DNA of 64,000 bases from Leuctra nigra (lineage: Eukaryota; Arthropoda; Insecta; Plecoptera; Leuctridae): contig OW203768.1 of NCBI GenBank assembly GCA_934045905.1, forward strand, positions 30,409,060-30,473,059, in the 5' to 3' direction. The translations under genes and the position numbers were made by a program. The notes beneath the pieces are model-generated. The model was not told the origin of the DNA. It was given only the letters and a program-made list of their open reading frames with translations, and made no database searches. Positions 44,601-53,190 of this stretch are shown in pieces; the stretch's first letter is position 1; each line of letters begins with the position of its first letter.

Positions 44601-47088
44601 TTTAGATCAGATGCCAGTTGACAGAGTGGATATCAGACACATGTTTAGACGTGAGGAGAGAACACGAGCAGCCTTAAGGTGGAGGACTCTGGTCGGTAGA
44701 CTACATGGCAGTCAAGGACAAGTGCAAGAGAGACATTTAGGTCAGATGCCAGTGGACAGAGTGGATATCAGACACTTGTTCAGACGCAGCGAGGAGAGAA
44801 CACGAGCAGCCTTTAGGTGGAGGACTCTGGTCGGTAGACTACATGGCAGTCAAGGACAAGTGCAAGGGAGACATTTAGATCAGATGCCAGTGGACAGAGT
44901 GGATATCAGACACTTGTTCAGACGCAGCGAGGAGAGAACACGAGCAGCCTTTAGGTGGAGGACTCTGGTCGGTAGACTACATGGCAGGCAAGGACAAGTG
45001 CAAGGGAGACATTTAGATCAGATGCCAGTGGACAGAGTGGATATCAGACACTTGTTCAGACGCAGCGAGGAGAGAACACGAGCAGCCTTTAGGTGGAGGA
45101 CTCTGGTCGGTAGACTACATGGCAGTCAAGGACAAGTGCAAGGGAGACATTTAGATCAGATGCCAGTGGACAGAGTGGATATCAGACACTTGTTCAGACG
45201 CAGCGAGGAGAGAACACGAGCGGCCTTTAGGTGGAGGACTCTGGTCGGTAGACTACATGGCAGTCAAGGACAAGTGCAAGGGAGACATTTAGATCAGATG
45301 CCAGTGGACAGAGTGGATATCAGACACTTGTTCAGACGCAGCGAGGAGAGAACACGAGCAGCCTTTAGGTGGAGGACTCTGGTCGGTAGACTACATGGCA
45401 GTCAAGGACAAGTGCAAGGGAGACATTTAGATCAGATGCCAGTTGACAGAGTCGACATCAGACACTTGTTCAGACGCAGCGAGGAGAGAACACGAGCAGC
45501 CTTTAGGTGGAGGACTCTGGTCGGTAGACTACATGGCAGTCAAGGACAAGTGCAAGGGAGACATTTAGATCAGATGCCAGTTGACAGAGTGGATATCAGA
45601 CACTTGTTCAGGCGTGAGGAGAGAACACGACCAGCCTTGATATGGAGGACTCTGGTCGGTAGACTACATGGCAGTCAAGGACAAGTGCAAGAGAGACATT
45701 TAGATCAGATGCCAGTGGACAGAGTGGATATCAGACACTTGTTCAGACGCAGCGAGGAGAGAACACGAGCAGCCTTTAGGTGGAGGTTTCTGGTCGGTAG
45801 ACTACATGGCAGTCAAGGACAAGTGCAAGGGAGACATTTAGATCAGATGCCAGTGGACAGAGTGGATATCAGACACTTGTTCAGACGCAGCGAGGAGAGA
45901 ACACGAGCAGCCTTTAGGTGGAGGACTCTGGTCGGTGGACTACATGGCAGTCAAGGACAAGTGCAAGGGAGACATTTAGATCAGATGCCAGTGGACAGAG
46001 TGGATATCAGACACTTGTTCAGACGCAGCGAGGAGAGAACACGAGCAGCCTTTAGGTGGAGGACTCTGGTCGGTAGACTACATGGCAGTCAAGGACAAGT
46101 GCAAGGGAAACAGTTAGAACAGATGCCAGTGGACAGAGTGGATATCAGACACTTGTTCAGACGCAGCGAGGAGAGAACACGAGCAGCCTTTAGGTGGAGG
46201 ACTCTGGTCGGTAGTCTACATGGCAGTCAAGGACAAGTGCAAGGGAGACATTTAGATCAGATGCCAGTGGACAGAGTGGATATCAGACACTTGTTCAGAC
46301 GCAGCGAGGAGAGAACACGAGCAGCCTTTAGGTGGAGGACTCTGGTCGGTAGACTACATGGCAGTCAAGGACAAGTGCAAGGGAGACATTTAGATCAGAT
46401 GCCAGTGGACAGAGTGGATATCAGACACTTGTTCAGACGCAGCGAGGAGAGAACACGAGCAGCCTTTAGGTGGAGGACTCTGGTCGGTAGACTACATGGC
46501 AGTCAAGGACAAGTGCAAGGGAGACATTTAGATCAGATGCCAGTGGACAGAGTGGATATCAGACACTTGTTCAGACGCAGCGAGGAGAGAACACGAGCAG
46601 CCTTTAGGTGGAGGACTCTGGTCGGTAGACTACATGGCAGTCAAGGACAAGTGCAAGAGAGACATTTAGATCAGATGCCAGTGGACAGAGTGGATATCAG
46701 ACACTTGTTCAGGCGTGTGGAGAGAACACGACCAGCCTTTAGGTGGAGGACTCTGGTCGGTAGACTACATGGCAGTCAAGGACAAGTGCAAGGGAGACAT
46801 TTAGATCAGATGCCAGTGGACAGAGTGGATATCAGACACTTGTTCAGACGCAGCGAGGAGAGAACACGAGCAGCCTTTAGGTGGAGGACTCTGGTCGGTA
46901 GACTACATGGCAGTCAAGGACAAGTGCAAGGGAGACATTTAGATCAGATGCCAGTTGACAGAGTGGATATCAGACACTTGTTCAGGCGTGAGGAGAGAAC
47001 ACGAGCAGCCTTTAGGTGGAGGACTCTGGTCGGTAGACTACATGGCAGTCAAGGACAAGTGCAAGGGAAACAGTTAGAACAGATGCCC
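32604..47088 (+). CDS. Odorant receptor exon 3 (TM4 plus giant repeat-expanded loop)
   Basis: The acceptor ACAATTATTTCAG precedes 32604; one base completes the split Ser codon. It encodes GWFPFDETKSPYLEF (extracellular loop 2), TM4 (about 32650-32755) and LRDLRHSLLNIRQIA, then enters the 104-unit array at 32797. The frame is continuous for 14.5 kb except for TGA at 34918 and TAG at 36433, 40003 and 42754. It ends ...QLEQMP at 47088 before a GTGAGC donor in phase 0, matching the phase-0 start of exon 4. The donor call is by consensus and phase only; earlier donors within the array are possible. Confidence 0.7.
32797..47088 (+). repeat. Tandem coding minisatellite, ~104 units of 135/138/141 bp
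   Basis: The unit encodes 45-47 residues, starting around DRVDIRH(L/M)FRR and containing EERTRAAFRWRTLVGRL, GSQGQVQG and HLDQMPV. It is strongly basic (about ten Arg). Length variation comes from just two 3-bp differences: CATCATGG versus CATGG (HH/H) and CGCAGCGAGG versus CGTGAGG (RRSEER/RREER), so every unit keeps frame. I counted 27 units before the TAG at 36433, then 26, 20 and 31 in the following segments. Edge units are the most divergent (GRQLDQ in unit 2; GKQLEQ in the last). The other two frames contain a stop in essentially every unit. No known domain recognised. Confidence 0.95.
35205..45321 (+). repeat. Higher-order repeats within the array (3570-bp and 2751-bp spacings)
   Basis: Segment ~35.2-38.85 kb recurs at ~38.85-42.4 kb with an exact 3570-bp offset; the marker unit HIFRREKR is at 35433 and 39003, and TAG at 36433 and 40003. 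Segment ~39.7-42.57 kb recurs with an exact 2751-bp offset up to ~45.32 kb (TAG at 42754). A run of 17 consecutive variant units is thus present three times: 36436-38846, 40006-42416 and 42757-45167. Copies differ by only a few substitutions, for example HMLRR versus HMFRR and VNR versus VDR. Confidence 0.9.
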
Positions 47089-47104
47089 GTGAGCTCTGTT
47101 TTAA

Positions 47105-48135
47105 AAAAGTTATTTAAAAAAGTTATTAAATGCCGATGATCCTCACTTTCATAATGTAAGAAATATTGAACAAGAAATGACTCAATGTATTGAAACGCTT
47201 GAACTCACAAATTGCATTAAAGTTGATAATCGAATTACTGGCCGAAAACTACGAAATGCTATGAGAGAAAAATCATTTCAAGAATGGGTTGATTTGCCAC
47301 ATAAAGGACGTGGAGTGGAAGTATTCAGAGAAACGACAAGAGCCAATAAGTGGTTACACTCTAAGGAGGGACTGTCTTCTTCTCAGTGGATAAATAACAT
47401 CAAGATGTCTGTTAATCTCGCCGCCGTTCGTGCCGTACCAGGAAGATCTTTCGAGAACACCCGTTGCCGTCAACCAGGCTGCAATGAGTATGAAACCCTA
47501 CCTTATGTTCTCGGAGGTTGTCTGAAGGGAGAACTGTTGAGAATTAACAGACACAACACAGTGAGGAGCCTGTTAGCAGACTCGTTCCGAGCAAATAAGT
47601 GGGAGGTACATGAAGAAATTTCTTGTGTTTCGACTACTGGCTCTTTGAAGAGAATAGACATAATAGCCATTCGAAGAGACCGGAAAAAAGTCCTTATTCT
47701 CGACCCAACCATTAGATTCGAGCAAGGGGGATCACAAGCGGAGGACGTGAACAAGGAAAAACAAGATCATTACGTCGATTGCATCCCCGATCTTGCTCAA
47801 AGATACAAAATTAAAGAACAATACTGGAGCGTTACCGGTCTCCTTTTAGGAGCTAGAGCTTCAATTCCGGATTTTTTTACAAAATTTCTTAAATCACATT
47901 TCATTTTTTCTTTGGTTCTCGTAGATCAAATAGTTTTATCAATTTTAAAAGATTCGTCTAGTATATTGCATAATCATTTATATAATAATTCATCTTAGTT
48001 TGTAGGTATATTAAGTCTTTACTTAATTAATATTTGTCACATTTTGTATCCATTAGAATTATACTATTGTAAGCATGCTGGATCCTAGTGGTCATCCTTG
48101 TATTGGACAGCTGTCATTTGTTTTATAATAAATGA
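47105..48135 (+). mobile_element. 5'-truncated R2/R4-type LINE (zinc knuckle + restriction-like endonuclease)
   Basis: The open frame 47177-47998 (readable back to about 47120) is the C-terminal part of a non-LTR retrotransposon that uses a restriction-enzyme-like endonuclease. It has a zinc knuckle, C-x4-C (CRQPGC) then ETLPYVLGGC, in which the usual His is Tyr; HNTVRSLLADSF; and the endonuclease core RIDIIAI...VLILDPTIRFE, with the R/K-x-D...D arrangement (14 residues between the two Asp). The reverse transcriptase is missing. A short 3' UTR follows up to an ATAATAAATG near 48127. It lies wholly inside receptor intron 3, within about 20 bases of both splice sites. The His-to-Tyr change and the truncation argue that it is dead. 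Confidence 0.8.
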
Positions 48136-48148
48136 ATTTCTCTCTCAG

Positions 48149-48219
48149 AAGAGGGAAGTGGACATAGAGATGGAGGCCATCATGAAGGATTGTGAAGATC
48201 GTCATTGTCATCTGATAAG
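48149..48219 (+). CDS. Odorant receptor exon 4 (end of intracellular loop 2)
   Basis: The acceptor TTTCTCTCTCAG precedes 48149; the exon encodes KREVDIEMEAIMKDCEDRHC then HLIR, phase 0 in, phase 2 out (donor GTAATA at 48220). The block I..C..RH.HLIR is the conserved pre-TM5 segment of insect odorant receptors. Confidence 0.9.
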
Positions 48220-48254
48220 GTAATATTGTTATTTGATTTGTTTGCTTTTTATTG

Positions 48255-49364
48255 TCAAGCGAGCGTAGCGAGCGACTCCACTTGAAACTTATGGCTCGAA
48301 TCTCTGTTTTTTTTTTTATCTGTCTGTCTGTGTATTTCGCATTACATTTTAAACGAAGTCATGGATCTGGCCAATTTTTTTCACAAAAGATTCATTACTA
48401 TCCACTGCAGAAACCTAATGATTTTCAGCAAAATCGATCCATTAATTTCATCGGAAACTTGATTTGTAGTTAGTAGTAAGTACTTGGCTTGGCAATATGA
48501 AAGAAACGTCAACTCTGTGTGCCAATAAAACTGGAATTGGTTAACCGACAAATTTTGCAATGCCATTGGCACCAGCATTATAAGTGTATTTTGACAAACC
48601 TTTAATGAACTTTAAGAGTAATATACATTTTACTGACATTTGTATGCTTAATTTGTAATTGCCTGTAGCTATACACGACCGTTTGACCAAACAAATAGTC
48701 TTCTGTAAATCTGATTAAACTCATATTTTGCATGATCATTAAGACCAACATTATCTCTTATTTTACAAATTTTCAGCCCAATCAGTCAAGAACACAATGC
48801 ACTTATTGACATTTTTGATAACTGTCAGAAATGACATATCAAATGAATGTTTCCACTGCCAAATGGATCTGATTTGCTTTATGTAGGAAACAAAGTGTAT
48901 AGATTGCTGTTCTAAAGTTTCAATATTTCAATATTTCAATAGGCCATTTAAAGCCCCATTTACACGGTGCAATTTCTTGAACAACTTCTGTGCCACAGTG
49001 GTTCTGCTCGTGCGCAGTGTCACTTTTGAGATGAAAAAGTGACTCTGCACATGTGCAGAACTTTTGTGGCACAGAAGTTGTTAACGCATGCGCAGATCCC
49101 TATTTTTGGTGTCGTGACGTCACTCCACCCACAGCATTCTCGAAAACACGTTCATTTTTAACATACACACCAAATAGACACTACACACTAGACGGCTGTG
49201 GACCTGTCAGTTTTTTAATCATGCGCACTGACTTTCTTAAATGACCTATTCAATGTGGATGTATATATGTTTCTGTGCGTTTGGTACGGAATACCTGTTG
49301 AAGAATTTACACGTACGTATACCAGTGCTCGCTCATCAACGCGTTACACTGAGCGTTTTCCTAG
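48255..49364 (+). mobile_element. Helentron/HINE-like element in receptor intron 4
   Basis: 5' end TCAAGCGAGCGTAGCGAGCG at about 48255; 3' end GCTCGCTCATCAACGCGTTA, then CACTGAGCG and TTTTCCTAG ending at 49364, followed by T. The interior carries the family block CTCATATTTTGCATGATCAT. A separate foldback (48980-49082) has inserted into, or is carried by, this copy. Confidence 0.75.
48980..49082. repeat. ~103-bp imperfect hairpin inside the intron-4 element
   Basis: AACAACTTCTGTGCCACAG on the left pairs with TGTGGCACAGAAGTTGTT on the right; the inner arms GTCACTTTT and AAAAAGTGAC close the hairpin. Absent from the other Helentron-like copies, so it is probably a small MITE. Confidence 0.8.
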
Positions 49365-49557
49365 TTTAAGAAATTACGGTTTGTTAAACTTTACTTAATA
49401 CATTGTAATGTTCGGGACTTGGTCTCCGGCGGTTCCAGATTCAATTTCCTGCCATACTTCCGTTTCATTAGTGTAGAATATTTTACAACTGTTGAAGAGA
49501 CTTAAATCAATTGTTCTTGCAATTATTCTTGCATAATTAACTTATTCTTCTCTGCAG

Positions 49558-49657
49558 ATACGTGCAAGATTTCAGGAAGCAACTTCAGATCGTTTACTTG
49601 GCTCATACTACATGCAGCTTGATTGTCACTGGATTGATTTTATTGTACATTAGTGTG
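49558..49657 (+). CDS. Odorant receptor exon 5 (TM5)
   Basis: After TTCTTCTCTGCAG; encodes YVQDFRKQLQIVYLAHTTCS then LIVTGLILLYISV (TM5). Phase 2 in, phase 0 out, donor GTAAGC. Confidence 0.9.
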
Positions 49658-49775
49658 GTAAGCCAAGAACAAATATCGTACCTATGAAATGATGCGAAGC
49701 TAATGCTTTAAATAGCATTTTCCTGTTCGAGACGAACTTTCTTCCAAGTTCACAATCTGTTTTGCCTTGTTTCAG

Positions 49776-49880
49776 ATGCCTTCATGGGAAACAAACCGCT
49801 TATATTTTATCATGCTTCTTAATGCTTTCTTAATGGAACTTTTCGCATTGTGTTACTTTTCTGATAAAATTACCGAAGAA
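49776..49880 (+). CDS. Odorant receptor exon 6 (TM6)
   Basis: After CCTTGTTTCAG; 35 codons from MPSWETNRLYFIMLL through ELFALCYFSDKITEE, containing TM6. Phase 0 in and out, donor GTAAGT. Confidence 0.92.
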
Positions 49881-50189
49881 GTAAGTGGATAACTATCTTG
49901 TTCGCTCCAGATGTCAAATCCTTCCATCAAAGGAGTCCAGATCTTTCAACTTTGCCTTTGTCCGTCTCTCCTCCTCCATACACTCTACATTGCCATATCG
50001 AAAAAGTCTTCTTTTTGACAAGAGATCCGTGACTTCATCGTTTCACATCTTTGGTTTCACCAATCTTCTATCCTCATTCCTGATGTGCTTCATTCTTGAA
50101 ACCTTACAGCTCCTCCAATAATTGTTCTGTCGATAATTTCGTTATATTTTGTTCTATTGTTCTAAACAAGTCTTGTCATCATGTTACAG

Positions 50190-50345
50190 AGTTTGCTGGT
50201 GAAGGACGCCATCTTCGACTGTGATTGGTTGGAAGCGTCTGCGAGTTTCAAGCAAGCCATGAGGATCATGATGTCAAGAGCCAATCAGCCGATACTTGTG
50301 AAGATTGGAGGATTTGTTTTACTGTCTTGTGAAACATTCTTCAGT
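50190..50345 (+). CDS. Odorant receptor exon 7 (loop 3 and start of TM7)
   Basis: After ATCATGTTACAG; 52 codons. Contains the family signature AIFDCDWLEAS, SFKQAMRIMMSRANQP and the TM7 start KIGGFVLLSCETFFS, corresponding to the best-conserved C-terminal region of 7tm_6 receptors. Phase 0 in and out, donor GTAAGT. Confidence 0.95.
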
Positions 50346-50634
50346 GTAAGTAGTTAAGAACAATCATAACTTTCCTTTATGCACACTTGGCCAAACTAAA
50401 AACGGGTTGGCTGAAAAATATTTGATGTCATCATCCGATGAAGTCTATGCTAACTAGTCATCTAACTCGAGAAGGTGAGCTCTGATTTCATTGATAATAA
50501 CAAGGATTGATTGTCAAGGAACCTGACCAGCAGCCAATCCGTTTCGTTCAAATTAATGGTGCCAAGTTGACTTAGAAATTAACCGCTGAGAAAAATGAGT
50601 TTAATTAATGAAATATATCGATATTTTTTCACAG

Positions 50635-50700
50635 ATAATAAAGCTCACTTATTCTTATTACATGTCCCTCAATACTGCCATCCACAAAAATATGAAATAA
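50635..50700 (+). CDS. Odorant receptor exon 8 (end of TM7, C terminus)
   Basis: After TATTTTTTCACAG; encodes IIKLTYSYYMSLNTAIHKNM then K and TAA at 50698-50700. The YSYY...LN ending is typical of the family's extracellular C terminus. Confidence 0.93.
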   Translation: MIKLTYSYYMSLNTAIHKNMK

Positions 50701-50829
50701 TTATTGGATGGTAATTATTAATGTGCGCAAATAAGTGAGTTTGAAAGCCATGATTGGAAATGGAAATTGTATTAAACCATTTTGGTCAGCCGCCAACCTC
50801 TGCCGTGAGTGTTTAGACTTTTTACATAT

Positions 50830-52070
50830 TATCAAACCCAGAATTGGTTCTGGGAAAAACATGATGTTTTAATAATTAAAACATCTGAAAAAACATGGGA
50901 ACAAACACAAGCTGTAGCAGAAGAAATGATGGTAAAAATTAAATCTTGGCTCGATCACAATTTACTAACTCTTAATGCCCTAAAGTCCATGTTCATCACT
51001 TTCACCCCTAGGAGTAACGCTCAGCCAACCGCTCTTAACTTGAAAATACATGTATCCGATTGTAACAGAACTAACTGCATATGCCATGAAATAATAAAAT
51101 CAAGCACAATTAGGTATTTGGGTATTATAGTTGACCAGCATTTAAATTGGCAAAATCATATTTCAAGTGTAGTGAGAAAATTAAGAATTACTCTCCCCAA
51201 ATTTTATAATCTTAGGAATGTCCTGAGCACAAATACTCTCCGAATGGTTTATTTCGCACTGGTTCAATCCGTTATACAATATGGAATTACCAGCTGGGGT
51301 GGCGCCTGTAGATCGCATGTAAAGGCAATATGCACTATTCAGAATACAGTCTTAAAAATTATGTATAAGAAAGATAGACGATTTAATACTATTCAGCTTT
51401 ACAATGAGACCAATGTTCTACCGTTAATAAAATTATTTGCAAAGTGTTTAATTAATCATGTTCATGTATATAAGGACCGGAAGGCATCTAATGAACTTAC
51501 AGATTCTACAACTAAAATTTCCACAAGATATAAGACCAATGAAAAATTAATTATTCAAAGAGTCAACTCCAGTTTTGGCCAAAGAAATGGGGCTTTCATT
51601 GGTCCTAAGTTATATAATTCTCTGCCTATTGATATTAGAAACACTTTGGTGTCGTCGTCAGCTTCTTATAAAATCTTTAAATCTAAGTTAAAAGTTTGGA
51701 TATTCAATACGCCTGTCTCATCTTTAAAAAGTATAATTTATGTGATGTAGTTTACCATTTGTATAATTAGCATTTTTTTCAGTTATATAATTAAAAATAC
51801 AATTATACTGATCACAATTGTTTTCAATATAATATCATGACCAATGTAGGGTTGTCTACATCTATATGCTCATTGTAATTAATTGTTTTACATCAGGACT
51901 TTGTATCTTATACCTATATGTTTTCTATTTGTATTTACATTACATTGTTCTAATTTTCCGCATGTACCTCCGCACAGGCCTTGGCTTATGGAGGTGCCAT
52001 GATTTTTATTGTATGACTATGTATGATGTGTGAATATAAAAAATAAATGAAATAAATGAAATAAAAATGT
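50830..52070 (+). mobile_element. 5'-truncated LINE (Jockey/CR1-type) 3' end
   Basis: The open frame to 51750 begins just after where the YADD catalytic box should be (VLIIKTSEKTWEQ) and continues through WLDHNLLTLNALKSMFITF, STIRYLGIIVDQHLNWQNHI, the LR.VYFALVQSVIQYGITSWGG block and a C-terminal NSLPIDIRN. These blocks mark the thumb and C-terminal region of Jockey/CR1-like reverse transcriptases. The 3' UTR ends in a short AATAAATGAA repeat (about 52041-52065), the kind of tail used by such LINEs. It lies about 130 bases after the receptor stop codon. Missing catalytic residues make it inactive. Confidence 0.85.
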
Positions 52071-52678
52071 GGTTCAATTGATTAAAATAAAATAAACTTT
52101 GTTCCGTGTTTATATTTCTGTTTCCTACACAAACAATTTTCTTTTGTGGACCAAATCGCGATTGGAAATGCACTCCAGCTTCCAGCCACGTTCAGTTCTC
52201 TCCTGGACTTGGAATTTCTCTCACGTGACATCATAGAGGTGAAATTATCCTGGCGAGACTGCAGCGACGCCTGCAGATCGACGTGTCTTCAATCAACTCA
52301 GCATTGAAAGGAAAGAAAAAGAAGGAAGACGTCCCAATCGCAATCAGGATTATTTGAATAACGCCTTTTATAAGAAATTCATGTTACTTTTGGATACCTG
52401 AGTATTTTACTTTTTTGTCAGAAAAAGTAATCAATCGATATGACGAGAGAGTAACATTTCGGATCAGAGTTAATACATAGACTGGATTACATGGAACATT
52501 TGTTTGAAATACACTCATTGAGCCACATTTATAATTATTACATTATGTTTTTAACTGAAATTACTGTTCATTCGATAGTTAATTATTTTACTTTTTGTAT
52601 GTAATACAGTTTCCCTATCAAAGGCATGAAGGGCGACTTTAATTACCTCTTTAGCCTGTGTACAATATATTCAGATTT
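52071..52678. other. No recognisable gene
   Basis: Spacer between the LINE tail and the next Helentron-like copy. A short GC-richer part at 52140-52350 shows no recognised coding. Confidence 0.45.
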
Positions 52679-53190
52679 TTGAGCGAGCGAAGCGAGCGAC
52701 TCCTATTGACTCTTTTTACACGGACCTCTGTCTTTTTTTGATTTTTTTTTTGATTTTTTGGCTGCTACCTGGAGCAATAGAAGTCACACCGTTTCACCGA
52801 TCGATCTGAAATTTTGCACATGTAAACACAACCTTCTCTGTTTGCTGATTAATTTGTTTTTGAAATACATTGGTTCATTGGTAAAATAAATATCTCCTGA
52901 TAGGTTGAAAAATGAAAATGGTCTTCGATAAATCTTATCAAACTCATATTTTGCATGGTAATTAAGACCAACATTGTCTCTTATTTTCCAATTTTTCAGC
53001 CCAATCGGTTAAGAATGTATGAACTTATTGACTTTTTTAATAGCTGTCAGAAACTGTTAACGTTTAATCTAGGTTTAATAACGTTAAAACGTTTATTAAT
53101 GTTTTCTTTATGTTAACGCATCTTCGGTTCTATGTTTGCGCACGTGTCCGGTGCTCGCTCATCAACGAGTTTCACGGAGCGTTTTCCTAG
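52679..53190 (+). mobile_element. Helentron/HINE-like element, short copy
   Basis: Starts TTGAGCGAGCGAAGCGAGCG and ends GCTCGCTCATCAACGAGTTT, CACGGAGCG, then TTTTCCTAG at 53190 with T following. The interior matches copy 22873 (TTTCACCGATCGATCTGAAA). At 512 bp it is the most compact complete copy in the window. Confidence 0.8.

Larger units (their letters stand above)
30953..50700 (+). pseudogene. Odorant receptor (7tm_6 family), eight exons, array-expanded and frameshifted
   Basis: Insect odorant receptors are seven-transmembrane, ligand-gated ion channel subunits that work with Orco in olfactory neuron membranes. Exons: 30953-31097, 31525-31968, 32604-47088, 48149-48219, 49558-49657, 49776-49880, 50190-50345, 50635-50700. 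All splice junctions are GT-AG and phases agree. Family signatures: LGLWKA near the N terminus, GWFPFD before TM4, CDWLEAS...FKQAMRIMM before TM7, and a C-terminal YSYYMSLN. Without the repeat the protein would be about 420 residues, the usual size. Two lesions: an 11-bp duplication in exon 2 (31800-31810) and a ~104-unit tandem array in exon 3 with four stop codons. Splice sites and the remaining exons look intact, so the damage may be recent, allele-specific or an assembly artefact. Intron 3 is filled by a retrotransposon and intron 4 carries a Helentron-like element. Confidence 0.9.

Noticed and set aside
32797..47088. CRISPR-like or satellite interpretation of the array
   Set aside because: Units are contiguous with no unique spacers, lie in a eukaryotic gene exon and keep its reading frame; CRISPR does not apply, and a plain non-genic satellite ignores the frame and splice context.
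47503..47754. Minus-strand open frame within the R2/R4-like fragment
   Set aside because: Antisense shadow of the endonuclease-domain frame.
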